Source of the DNA: Exaiptasia diaphana
Lineage: Eukaryota > Cnidaria > Anthozoa > Actiniaria > Aiptasiidae
NCBI RefSeq assembly: GCF_001417965.1
Contig: NW_018384102.1
Span: 933,145 to 997,144, forward strand
Direction: 5' to 3'
DNA: 64,000 bases
Shown here: positions 1 to 11,850 of the stretch, one piece after another
Numbering within the stretch: position 1 is the stretch's first letter
How the letters are laid out: each line of letters begins with the position of its first letter
Position numbers and translations under genes: made by a program
Notes under the pieces: generated by a model
The model's database searches: none
What the model saw: the letters and a program-made list of their open reading frames with translations, nothing else
What the model was told of the DNA's origin: nothing

Positions 1-773
1 GTCGAAAAAAAGGTCTGAAAAAAAATTACAAAAAAGCAATGAATTTCCGCACGAAAGCAACATTGCTTTAATCCGTAGTTTTTCAAGCATCCGGCTTTAA
101 TTCCTTTAAAGATATCGTACTGATTTCAAGAGTATTGGAAAATGTTATACAAGCTTGAAATTTAGCTATTTTCTTTTACGAAGCGTCATCAAAAATCAAA
201 AACTGTTTTTATTATCAAATATCCCACAGCTTTGGTGAGATTTTATTCAGGTCTATCTTTCACAGCCAAACCAATCGCTGTAAATAAGCTTATATATTGT
301 GGAAGTACAGAAATCGAATGCATCGCCTGCCTCGTGACGCAATCCTCTGATTTTTAATAGCAATATTCTTCATCAATAAGCCAATCCCTTAGTGCGCACT
401 TAAGGGCAACTTATTTATATGATGCTTTATATATCAAACACGCATTCTTATATCAAATAAGACAAGATTATTAAATATATTTTACTTCTTTAGACACAAA
501 TATAATCCAGACTAAAGTAGAACTTGTAGTTTTATACAAGATGAAGAGCAGGTATCGATAGCATTCTTTAGTGAAAGCTGCTTTCTTGACACCATATAGG
601 ACCATCTTCGCTTAGTCGAAGGATTACAATGTTAGTCTGCTATCAATTCGAGCGTTTACATGTTCGTCCTTTTAACGCACTCGCAAACTCTTGAAAAGAG
701 GGTTTTTTCAGAGAATATTTTATTCGCCAACGTTTGGAAATAACAGCTCACCGTAACCACAGCCGTCTCTGCG

Positions 774-1405
774 ACTGCAATTCTTGGGTTTCAGTTACGT
801 CATCACAAATTTAATTTTACTCGAATTAAAAAGTGACATTGATGCCCTTTTAGAGCATAAAAAACTAAGTAGTTTGACAAAAAAGTTTGGATTATAGAGC
901 GTTTCCTTGCAAAATTATCATCAATCGAAGATTCGAAAAATTTGCTAAAAATGTATGGAGAAATCCAGGTGGGGTCAACATCTGAGCTCCACCTGGATTC
1001 AATGGTTTACAAAACGACAGAAATCTGAATTTTTTGACATATTTCGTCATAATATTTTTGCATTCAATAAAATGTGCATATATGAGGCAAAATGCTTTAT
1101 GCACATCGAATTGTAAAGGTTTTTTATAGGTCCGTGACGGCGTCGCGTGACACAATTCAATCTTTAATTTAAGAAATAAAAGACGAAATTCCGTGTTTGA
1201 TACTCTGATCAAAACACGCGGGATGTAGGGAGAGCACGAGAGAAGCGTAGGAAACCACGACGCGTAGCGGAGTGGTTTCCAGCTTTTCGAGTTTGTTCTT
1301 ATATCTTTATAATACCCATAGTTATAACATACATAGTTTGTATCATCATACATATTAGAGATTTAATTTTTTTGTGACGTCACATGAAACCCAAGAATGG
1401 GCAGT
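774..1405. mobile_element. TIR element enclosing a 153-codon ORF
   Basis: Both ends match in inverted orientation: ACTGC(A/C)(A/C)TTCTTGGGTTTCA, then ACGTCA and a TTTAATTTT stretch, reading inward. The body holds CCGTGACGGCGTCGCGTGAC, ACACGCGGGATGTAGGG and AAGCGTAGGAAACCACGAC, motifs I recall as dispersed in coral genomes, plus a small hairpin AATCCAGGTGG/CCACCTGGATT at 962-1000. No transposase signature is visible, so it is probably non-autonomous. Confidence 0.65.
892..1353 (-). CDS. Repeat-borne 153-residue ORF of unknown function
   Basis: It starts at a true ATG (1351-1353, minus strand) and spans nearly the whole inside of the 774-1405 TIR element. The product is basic, with Leu/Phe-rich stretches and the phrase KPLRYASWFPTLLSCSPYIP. 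No catalytic motif, zinc knuckle or transposase DDE pattern is seen. I recall similar phrases in predicted proteins of corals that are likely repeat translations. Probably not a cellular gene. Confidence 0.25.
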   Translation of the reverse strand: MYDDTNYVCYNYGYYKDIRTNSKSWKPLRYASWFPTLLSCSPYIPRVLIRVSNTEFRLLFLKLKIELCHATPSRTYKKPLQFDVHKAFCLIYAHFIECKNIMTKYVKKFRFLSFCKPLNPGGAQMLTPPGFLHTFLANFSNLRLMIILQGNAL

Positions 1406-2189
1406 GCCTACACTTACGTAAATTCATTTCTAGCTGTGGAAGAAGGAAAATAAGTATTTTAATATCAGACTATTTCTGTAATTAACTCACATACAACTAG
1501 ATTTCTGAATCGTACTGATTATTTTGCAATGAATATGTCTACATTTTAACTATTAAACTTTAACAGTTAAAGGGACCAAACATTTTGCAATGTCTGAAAA
1601 TTTGAAGGATATATATATATATTGGCCAACAAATTTAGAGAATCTGGCATATATGACTATTAACACATTAGAAACCATCACTATTGTTTACGATATTTAT
1701 GTAATCATATTCAACAATTTTAGGCTTTAAATCTTTTCCTTAAAAATTCCCAGTTTTTGTTGAGATTGACGTTGTCTTTAAAGTCTGACTATTTATGACT
1801 GCTTTTATTTCGAAATTGATTTTTTTAATGCAAACAAACCAATTGATTGCATGACCACCTGCGATAATAAATGATGTCTACATCTGGTCAATCATGCAAT
1901 TATATATGTAATCAAGGCCAAAGTTTATACCAAAAATGACATTCATTGAAATTATTTGTAAAACCGCCATCTTGACTTGAGCCGCGAATGCAACCAGTGT
2001 TTCAAACAAGGCTGTGGTTCGGCGAATCTGTAAAATGTTGTGGGCCGAGCTCCATCTCGTTGGTCACAACCTCAATTGCACGTACCGGTAATTATAAAAG
2101 ACATGATGTCTGTCGGCGAGAACTTAAAACTATTTATCATATAATTATCTATGAAATACCTATATTTCTCCATTTCGTAAAATTGATAT

Positions 2190-2250
2190 TTTCACTAGTG
2201 AAAATAACATGTTATTTTCACTAGTGAAACTTCATTCACTAGTGAAAATA
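2190..2250. repeat. Perfect 40-bp palindrome built from TTTCACTAGTGAAA
   Basis: Positions 2190-2229 are their own reverse complement, centred on ACATGT; each half contains the smaller palindrome TTTCACTAGTGAAA. A third copy, TTCACTAGTGAAAATAACA, follows at about 2234. No gene is adjacent. Confidence 0.85.
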
Positions 2251-2264
2251 ACACATTCGAGGTT

Positions 2265-2480
2265 TTTCTATATAGTGGAAGTAAGAAAAAAGGTATTTTA
2301 CGACATAGTTTGCTTTCATATAAAATTATATGATAAATAGAGTATTACATGTTCGCTTGGGGATACGAATTTTATCTTCTCGTGTTGAAAATCTCGCTAC
2401 GCTCACTCGTGAGAGATCTTTTCAACACTCGAAGATAAAATCCGTATCTCCGCGCACCCATGTAATATCCTCTATATCTA
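2265..2480. repeat. Hairpin-forming dispersed repeat, copy 1
   Basis: An inverted repeat flanks a GC-richer loop: GGGGATACGAATTTTATCTTC and GTGTTGAAAA on the left, TTTTCAACAC and GATAAAATCCGTATCTCCGC on the right. Its left flank (ACGACATAGTTTGCTTTCAT and TTATATGATAAAT) recurs in inverse order at 37020-37170, so the two loci are copies of one family. Confidence 0.65.
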
Positions 2481-5400
2481 TAAGATGCAATTGAAATTGT
2501 TATTGTTAGTTAAACTAGCCACAAGTTGCTGAGCGGTTTTTTTCCACTTTTTCGAAACTCCAGCTTCTCCAAGTGAACAGATTTTCTTAAACCGGCTTAA
2601 TTACAGTGGCAAAATTTGTTTTTCGCTCGAAACGTTTTATGAAAGACCTATAAAACGGCCGCTTTTATGCCTCTGTCTTTCTAAGCTTGCTTCTCTCGTG
2701 TTTTCAACTTCCATCGTGTTTATATCAGAGGACAGAGACACGCTCGCCGTTTTATATTCATTAATTGTTATTTTTGTTCGATCGATTATTTTTTTTTCTT
2801 TATTTAACGCGGACCACAGATGTAAAGAAAAAATGCGGACAATACGCCTTTTTTCGCTCAAAACTAGCGACCGCTGTTTTAAAAGACAGCAGACTCACTT
2901 TCGAAGAGACCTTATCACTAACAAAAGAAAGCTTTAAAAAATGTTTTCATTACAATAGCTCTAGAAATTTGAATCTTCTCCGGTTTGAGCTAATATGACT
3001 GTATTCAAACATGGCTTAGTGTTTAAGCCGCCTGGGAATACAACCTTAGTATAGCCTCAAATCAGAGAGAAAGAACATTTGTTGAGCCATTGTAATGAAG
3101 ACTTTTTTCGGTGTTCTTCGGGCTATGTTTTTAGAAAAGTCGGCTATCATTCGCAATGAAATGGAAAAAGGCACATTGCACGCAGCGGCTGACAGAAAAA
3201 GTAATTATAGCGAATTGAGAATATTGGCCATGAATAATCACCACACTTGTCTGCTATAAAACACGGCGACAAAGTAAAGGAATTACCATGAATTCAAGAT
3301 CTTCATTTATTGAAAACAGTTATTAAAGACCTTACGCAACCGTTCAGACGATCGCGTTCCGGCTTTGTCGTTTCATCCGAAAGGCAACTGTGGAAATATT
3401 TCTACAATCATTTCCCTAATCGATTCTATCAATGCTAATGTATGGAAATGTACTTTAATCAGTTTTTCAACCAATCACGGCTCGCGTTATAAACTTCCTA
3501 TAACATGTATTAAACTAGAAACCCTGCATAGCGAGTATTCGCGGTACTAATATTTTGTCCTTCAGAATCCAATTTGCTTTAACCTATTTTAGTAATTCCA
3601 AACATTTTCAAACTAATTCAAAAACTGCGTTGAACGTTTATCATTCGTTGGAATTGGCGATTTTTCTCGCTTTTTAGAGGTTTCAATTATCTGATACTTA
3701 CAGATATCATATCCAAAACACTTGTGAACAGTCGGCCATCTTGATTGTTTCTATATATGGCATATTTTCGATAAAGGAAGTCTTAAACGAATTACTACAA
3801 TTCTTTGAAATGGTACATTTTATGTATTAAATGAAAAATTCCCAAATAAAAACTGAAGAAAATGAGCGAAATTCCTGATAACTTTGAATCAAATGTTGAC
3901 TGCTAAAAAATATTAAGTTTGAGTGCCTTAGTGCGAGTTGAGTTTCTGACTGAGATGAATCATAGCGACCGTGTTAGATTAATAGCTATCCGTATTACAA
4001 AAGCCGCCATTACAAGGTCAAGAGCTCAAAACTCGGAAATAGAGAATAAATCTTAGTTACCATATGTAAACATCTGCTATGTTTGATCGCGGGCTCATGT
4101 TTTGCGAGGGCATTGAAAACATAGCAGTAATTACTGAAACATCAAGGTTTTNCTTCTCAGACCTCACGCAAGGCTCCTGACATTTAACTTCATGTAGAGG
4201 TGGTGAAATAATGTCAATATGACAAATGAGACTTCACCAATAACTGATTGCAACATTGTCGTTGTTGGTATTGTGGTTTGAAAGATAAATTCGTACGGTA
4301 TGTTTTCAATGCACCTGNAATTCACGAATAACCCAAATGATTTATTTTTANTATTTACTTGTCAGTATAGATTCAATTTTATGCTCTATCATACTTATCT
4401 AGTTGCTTCAATTGCCACATCTGTTCATCTATATATAAGCNTTCATTGCATTTAGAAATAAATTTTGTTTTCCACCTCAAAATATAATGAGAATTTTAGA
4501 TAAAGAACTTGATTTGAAGCCAAAATATTTTTCTATTATTCATGATTTTGTACTTTTTGTTTATATTTTTTCTTTGGTTCCTTTATCATTTTAACTTAGT
4601 AGCATTCCCACAATATCTAAACTAGTAGATCCGACATTCATCAGCAACAATTTCAAAAGGCGNCTATCTTAAGATTTGATCAAGCGCGTAGTTAAAATCA
4701 CTCATGATGAGCTAAAGATTTTCAACATGAGCAGATATTTTCAGCTGGCAAAAGAATAAAAGTAAATTAACTCGGTAATATCTTTTCATATGCATCATTT
4801 GATTTTCATATAACACCTTACAAAAACATTCATTTTGCAGCAACCCCTTGTGAAACCGAAGCTATTCAAACGTTCAAACGTAATCGTTTTAACAGTGATT
4901 ACACCAATAGCGAAAGCTAAACAGTACTGGGTGTTTGACGAGATTTATCTTTATATTTCTTTCAAGAGCCAATCCCGTTAGAATTGACTCAAATTGAATA
5001 AATTACTCCACCACTCGCTTTATTAGTTCTTGTTTTGTTTTGTCTCTCTTTAGAGTAATATACTTTGGTGTATTTTCGAAAAGATATTTAATGAAGACAC
5101 TAAAAAAGCTTCCTGTTGTGCTGAATAATATTTCAGTATAACAGTCAAAATATTTTGGCGGGAAAAAAAGTTGACGCGCGTGGACTATCGACATATAAGG
5201 AAAGACGGTACTTGGTCAGTACGTTAGTCAATTAGCTTTCTTTTCTACGTATAATTAACACAAACCATGCGAGCCTGGTATGTTTACACAGAGCTAAGTG
5301 CATAAAGGTAGCCGGGGAAAATTTATCAGGATTCTGTGTGAAATGCTAATCGAGCTATTCGCTAAGATTGATTTTTTTTACGGAACAAATAAAAATAATT

Positions 5401-5988
5401 TCGGGGACTTTTTGACAATGATTAATTCTTGTGTAAGCGTGATTGGTTGTCTATGAATTGTGAACTGAATGGTTATATTGTAGTTTTAGATTATACAAAG
5501 TTGCGTTCTCGTTTCTTTTTTCTTTGTTTTATGACATGAATTATGCATGGTAATGAATTTGAGAACAGATAAATTGCTAATTGCATTGATATATCAAGTG
5601 TCGTGGGTGATTCGAATGGTATTGAATGATATAAAACATAGCACCCTCCTTTTCGATTCTTTGAAACACGCTTACTAAATATTTCACCAACTATTTCCCA
5701 ATATGAAGTAATTTCAGCGCCGCTAAACTGTGACAGCTGCTCGGTGAGACATGAAGACTGCAATTTACTAGCTACCATTATAATAAATATATGGCTTCTT
5801 GTAAAAACGGAAGAAAATCTTATCATAACATTTTTTTATGTTAATTTTTTTACTAAGATAAGATCTAACCATTCGGCAAAGAAATGAACAGATTATATAA
5901 TTTGTTAAAACATTAGTATAGATGTACAGATGTATATATATTTGATGTAGACACTATCGATGATATTTGTGTCATGTTCTATTTTCAG

Positions 5989-6050
5989 GAAAGCATTTCA
6001 AGTAGCAAGCTAACTAAAGATTGTCAAAGTGTCTCACTGCATCATTTAAG
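5989..6050 (+). other. Candidate internal exon (62 bp)
   Basis: A good acceptor (TTCTATTTTCAG|GAAAG) and a donor (TTTAAG|GTAAAT) bracket a 62-base segment open in frame 1 for 20 codons plus 2 bases. The product is not recognisable. It may be a chance pairing or part of a non-coding transcript. Confidence 0.2.
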
Positions 6051-6675
6051 GTAAATACTACTTATATTGCAACCTCTCTTCGACCTGTTCGTCTTTTATA
6101 TGACAGTACGGGTTTATCAATTAGAGCTTAGGCGCTGAGCGTTTTTGACACAAGAGCTATCCTTCTTTCTTGCAAATAATCGCCAGTATTTGTGGCTATA
6201 ATGGCCCTTTTTTTGCTGAAAAAGGTTTTCCACTATATTGAATTCTAAATTCGCGTATACCTGCATTATGTACACAGCCCTTAAGCGTTTACGTAATTGA
6301 AAGTAAATATTAACCAGGAATTTTTAAATTCACTCTTTAGTCGCTCCCCAATGTATTACTATATTAACGCTATATTTGACCCTCAAAGAGTATGGTTTTA
6401 TTTTTGAAATAGACCACTCTCTTCCAAAAATCAATTAATCCAGATGATTTTTTCGATTAGTTTAAAAGATTATTTTGAGATGCGTAAAGTTTAGACTTCA
6501 GTGAGAGAAAACAAACAATTTAGATGATCACGTGCACTGTCATTCCTTGAAATCAAATGTTATACTGACAAATTAATAGAAGGCCTCTATAGATGCAAAC
6601 GCGCGATCACTGAGCTTTAAGATACTACTAAATTTGGTCAAAAATATTGAGAGATCAATTTTGATTATAAATTTA

Positions 6676-7043
6676 GGGTGGAGAATGGTAAAATCCGAGA
6701 TCCGTCGAGACGCCGAGATCGCTGTTTTAAAATCCGAGATCGAGATGTTAAAAATTTCCAAATTCCGAGAAGCGAGATTAATGTTTTTATTTTTATCGAG
6801 TTAACACGGAAAAAACATTTATTTAGAACAATTATGCATTGAAAAATTCTTATAAATCAACGCTCTCGAGAGCATGCCGACAAATCAAAATCCGTGATCT
6901 TGTTATAGAAATTCCGAGATCCGAGGCCAAAAATAACTGGCCGGAAACACGAGATTCCGAGTTCTTTTTTGGCAGTCTGAGATATCGAGATTCTACCAAA
7001 AATTGCCGAGACCCAGTTATTTCTAGGTACCATTCGCCACCCC
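6676..7043. mobile_element. Harbinger-like MITE with TTA target duplication
   Basis: A 368-bp element whose ends read GGGTGGAGAATGGTA and, from the other side, GGGGTGGCGAATGGTA. TTA flanks both ends (6673-6675 and 7044-7046), the 3-bp duplication typical of PIF/Harbinger. The body is studded with diverged copies of AAATCCGAGATC and CCGAGA. ORFs of 60-75 codons on both strands look like by-products of these repeats. Confidence 0.7.
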
Positions 7044-7046
7044 TTA

Positions 7047-8789
7047 GTCAATTTAGGTCGAGGTGATGAAGCTGCGTTCTAAAAAAATTAAACTGCACGA
7101 AAGGTGAATAGCGCTTCCTACCGGATAAATCATTACCCAGTAGATAAAATCCCATACAAAATCTATGGATCGGATAACTTTAACTTTATTAACTAAACTT
7201 TGGAAAACGTTGCCTCAGGCTGCCCTCTAACTCGAAATCCTGGCCCTTGTGATGGAATTGAAAATTGGACATTAAGCGTTAACTGTAGAGTGCAAGCAAA
7301 TTACGTCGGACGGTCTGTTTACACTAGGAAGAGGTATTGGTCTTGGGAAAAGGACTTTTGTATTTTCCATTAAACCAAAGAAGGAATCTAAGGCTAATCC
7401 CTGTTATCTATAGAGAGATATATTTTTTGGTATATATATGTGTGCAAAATTCCTTTTGTTTAAAACTCGGAAATTGAGGAAACACTCAAAATTAACGACA
7501 GCTATAACAAACAAATGATTGCACTGATATGAGAGAGTTTGCTGGCGTGGCTTTTCTAAACACCAGCGAGGGCTTGGATGGCCGGACTTGCCTCGTTGAT
7601 TAATTCTATTTTCTGTTTTCTTTGGTAGAAAGAAGGTGAAGTTCACGTATCTGTAAATAACATTTACATGAATAGCTCTTCACAAACAAATTGCAATCGC
7701 TCATAAAAACAAAATTTTTTTGACTGAAGTATTTTACTATTAATGATGTGTGAGTGCTGAGTGAATCTGCCTTGCTGAGTCAACTTGCAAAAAAAAAAAA
7801 AAAAAATTATTGTGATAATATAATATTATACTTAATGAAATTGTAATGCGTTGTTATTTCTTCGTTTCTGCTGTTGCGTTTTTACGATAATAATTCTAAT
7901 TAACTGATGGTATCGTCTGCGGCTGTAAAAAAATTATTAAGTTTTCGATCTTAGCTTGAATAAACCGTCGCCAGTGGGACTAGAGCTTGGAATCGAAATT
8001 AAGATCGCTAGACACACAGCTGATAAACGCGTCGATCATAGGAAGAGGATTTGAAGTCGCTTCTCTTAAAACTGCTCAAGTACAATTAGTTGATTGTGTT
8101 ATCAGCGATCGACGCCATTTCGCTTTATAGAAACACAAAACAACTGAATGAAAATGAAATGATAAAATCACAATTACCTTCAGTAGACGGTTAAGATAAT
8201 TGCTTAATTAAGTTTATGCCATTGTGAAACGTTGCAGTAGATAACTGTTTCAATAAAAATCAAATTACCCAAGTATCGAGCCACTCTTCGTCTACTTCAT
8301 AACTCTTTCTCTTGTCGTCGTCATCTTCATCATCTTCATTATCTTCATTTTTGTCATTTAATTCATATGTTAGATGGGAAAACCGCGGGAATCAAACGAA
8401 AATCTCAGTGCTAGCTAAATGGAAACTCGTCTGATATGAATCCGGTGGGTATAATGGATTTTCCGTGTCAATTTGTCCGTCCAACAACGTAGCAGTCAAA
8501 TTGTTTGTTTAACTAAAGGACGTTACCGGTAACGGATTGTTGTCCTAAGATTCATAATAGTCAGGGGGTTGCAAACTACAATGCTTTTAAATACAAGTTT
8601 TTTTGATTTCCAACTATATGAATTCACTAGATTTCTTCTTGCTTTCTTCTTGCGCAAGAGGAAACGCCTGCCCGAAGTGCATTAAAAGTTTAAACAATCC
8701 GTATTCGCACGAACAGTTTCTCGTTGGTCGAATGGTATAGTGATTAATAGTTAGAAGTAAGATTCGCTCAGAAAAAAAATGTTAGTCTT
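7047..8789. other. Gene-free interval
   Basis: Unique-looking A+T-rich sequence with an 18-base A run near 7790 and a short TCATCTTCATTATC microsatellite near 8320. No exon, RNA gene or element end is supported. Confidence 0.45.
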
Positions 8790-9245
8790 TACCTTTTTCT
8801 TCTGATGGCCTTTTTTGTTCTCGGATCGGCATCATCATCAACAGCATCATCCTCCAACATGTTCTACATGTTCATATCTCATTTTTGTTGCTTCTTATTC
8901 TCGATCGTCGTCCATTTGACATCATTGTCTTATTCATTATTCTCGGTATGGATCTTTCTCCTCTTTCGCCTGCTCTTCCTCATTTTTATTTCCCAAGTTC
9001 AAAATCATCTTCTTTGTTATCCTCTTCAATTATCATTATCTCATGTTTGTATAATTGCTCTCTCGTCTTCTTTGCTATCATCTTCTTTTGATCCTGGATC
9101 TTTTTCTGGTAAACTTTCTCCTTTTTCTTCAACTATTTTCATTCTTATTTTGTCTGTTCAATATCTTATTCATTTTACGTTCTTCTTCTTGCTTATCGTC
9201 TTCGTCTCTTTCATCTTTTCCTTTTTCGATCTAGACAAAAAGAAT
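8790..9245. repeat. Polypyrimidine/polypurine tract
   Basis: About 450 bases of the plus strand are dominated by C and T with many TCTT, TCC and CATC units. The plus strand is open for 148 codons, giving a Phe/Ser/Leu-rich chain. The minus strand encodes acidic-basic runs such as EEKGESLPEKDPGSKEDD in shifting frames broken by stops. It may be simple sequence or a decayed Glu/Lys-rich coding repeat. Confidence 0.5.
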
Positions 9246-10844
9246 AACTAAACCATGGACGTACGCAAATTGGATTCCACGTGTACCTTAACCCATCCTT
9301 CCTTGACAACCGGAAAGCTTTTGATATATGAGACCTTATATTTGCCAATTCAATAGTATAACAATTTTTTTAGTCTCACAATTTAGAACCACTTCAGTTA
9401 TGAAGTCCCCTGCGCACGCCCCTGTAAACGAGCACATGAACGTGTGGAAATACACGGGGCAACTTATTAAAAGCTAAGTATTGGAGTACTTGTTACTTTT
9501 ATAGTATGCGCAACCATTATTCATGCTATTTTTAGGAATTCATATAGTTAGTATTGTTTGTAAGTCACAACTGTGCAGTCTTAATGATATCATAATTTAT
9601 TCATCATACCTACTATTTCGACGGTATTTCTTATGAAAATATTACCCTGTCTAAGACACACACGAAAATTATATCGGTTTTTATCTAAATTGTAGAGCCT
9701 GTAAAACAAGAGGACGTGTCAACAATGTTGTCTAGAAGTACCGCAGTATATCGTGGATAAATCGATGTTAATAGATTATAGGACCTATTAATAGACGTCA
9801 GTTTGTTGTTAGATGTCATTGTCTTTCTAGTGTGCTCAAACTGAAGTACCCATAATCCCCTGCGTCACTAGTTTTTAGTCTTGTGATTACAACGTTTCCA
9901 TAAAGAATGTCTGAGCGACAAAGATACAAATTGAAAAGCAAAGCAGATATAAAGTGATTTTATTGCACGAATCTTCTTATCCTTCTTGAACATTTCACTA
10001 ATTCAATGTTTCAGGGCTTCATTGAGGCTAAGCTTGAAGCATATTCTCTTCAAACTAATTCCTTTTAAGTCGAATATAACTTGAATTTAAGTTTTTGGCT
10101 TTGGCAACCAATTAAGCAAGATCAACTGTCGGATTATTTCTTTTTAAAAGCATGTAAATTTGCAAACTTGTGTATTCACGACTCTTATATTATTACAATT
10201 ATTCTGTATGCTGGTCATATATTGTCTAGCCTACTGTTCTCGGCTAGACAAACTAGAAATCGTCGAGCCAAAGTCCACTTGAACGTGCATCACAAAACTG
10301 ATTTCTTTATTGCGCAATACTTTGACGTCACCAATGACGCAAGTAATGCACATACTGACTAGATACAGAATGATAACAGCATCAATATACTGTGGCTGAT
10401 GAAGTAAATGGACTATAGACACGACTGATAGTGATGCGGTACTGAGTTGAATTTCTTATCACTTCTCCTATTCTGTAGGTATGTAACAAGGTTTAATTAC
10501 TCCGTATAGCTTGCTAGTTTTACTATCGTCGATGGAAGAGCAGGGCCAATATAGCATTTAGGCTTACTTATTGATCACTGATGTCTGCGGTATCTCGCAA
10601 GGAAACGTGAACCTTCTAGATTAAGTTCAAAAAGGCAGCAACATATACAAATAATCTAATTTGACTTCATATGCACTATTAAATTAATGCGTCTTACGAC
10701 GATCTCTAGTGTGATTAGTTATACTTCTTGCAGTCAATGTTTCCTCCCCTTGACTATCCTTGGATCGAGCACTACGAAGACAAAATGATGGATGGAAGGC
10801 GCAAGGTCTATGTTATTTTAGAAGACAGCTTATAGGTCATGTTA

Positions 10845-11230
10845 TTTGCCGTTCCGTCTGTGAATCTGTCTGTCTTAACTTCGCGGTGCTGTTCTGCCTT
10901 TTCCTTAGGCTATATATATGGTCTGTCTCTCTAAATGCCTGTGCTTCTGTCTTTACCTATCCGACCGTCCGTCCGACCGTGTGTTCGCCCGTCATCTCTC
11001 AATGTCGTCTTTCTCTTTATCTGCCAGTCCTTCGTTGCCATTCTTATGTCTATATGTCTATCCGTCCAGTCATAATTTCAACCGTCTGTCCCTTCCAGCC
11101 AATCTTCCTGTCTGTCGTCTCGCGTCTGTCCTTAGGTCTGTTTGTTTTTTCCCGTCTGTCTACAGTCTGAATTCCGTCTGTTTGTCTATTCGTTTCTTAT
11201 TGATGTGTGTTTTAGTTTCAAGTAAATTCA
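10845..11230. repeat. Cryptically simple C/T/G-rich tract (GTCTGTC and CCGTC units)
   Basis: Degenerate tetranucleotide-like repeats (GTCTGTC, CCGTCCGTCC, TCTGTC) fill the plus strand; the long ORFs here (up to 151 codons, Ser/Leu/Val/Cys-rich) are by-products of the repeat bias. Confidence 0.6.
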
Positions 11231-11582
11231 TCAACTTCCGTCTTTATTTTTCAGTGATTTGTCTCTGCCTTATTGCTCTCTTAATACATAATAAACTATT
11301 AAAGAACATCGGCAAAGTGACTGAAGAGATTTTATCAGTCAAGGTAAAAACATCTAACCCGCATGATTCCTAATCTCTCTCTCTTGATTAAAAAGGTACT
11401 TTCTGACTGTCTGAGAGTCAACACAATATAACGATCAACGATAGCTTCTGTACATCTGATACTGAGGAATTGATGGCAGTAAAATACAGTTTTAAAAGCT
11501 AGATATAGTCCCATGATACGTATAAATAGTAGAACACGGTAACATTCTACTGGGAAAACAGGAAGTACCATACCAAACTGAA

Positions 11583-11850
11583 ACGAAACTAGCTAAAAAA
11601 AGCAAAAAAAAAAAACAAACAAAACAATAACAACAAATCAAAACAATCAGTCAAGAAAAAAGAACATGGAAAAACAAAACAATAAAAACAAAGCAAAGCA
11701 AAAACAAGAAAGAAAACAATTCGACAACCAAACAAAACAATCAAAAAAGACAACCTAAAAAAAACAACAATAACAAATAAAAATCGAAACAAAACAAAAA
11801 GATACAACAACAAAAAACACGAAAACAAAACAATGAAAAAACCAAACTAA
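11583..11850. repeat. A/C-rich simple sequence
   Basis: Long irregular runs of AAAACAAAACAAT and ACAACAA. The opposite strand reads as a Phe/Val/Leu chain, an artefact of composition. Confidence 0.7.

Larger units (their letters stand above)
1406..6672. other. Gene-free A+T-rich interval
   Basis: Apart from the palindromes near 2.2-2.5 kb and the candidate exon near 6.0 kb, I see no supported gene. ORFs of 60-110 codons are random-looking. Unresolved single bases cluster at 4152, 4318, 4351, 4441 and 4663, suggesting a heterozygous or poorly covered patch. Confidence 0.5.

Noticed and set aside
8722-8775. tRNA-like string TGGTCGAATGGTATAGTG
   Set aside because: It resembles a tRNA D-arm/A-box, but no B-box (GGTTCGANTCC), anticodon stem or acceptor pairing follows. 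At most an eroded tRNA-derived SINE head.
10760-11373. 136- and 151-codon Ser/Val/Cys-rich frames
   Set aside because: Products of the cryptically simple GTCTGTC/CCGTC tract; overlapping frames look alike, as expected from a repeat.
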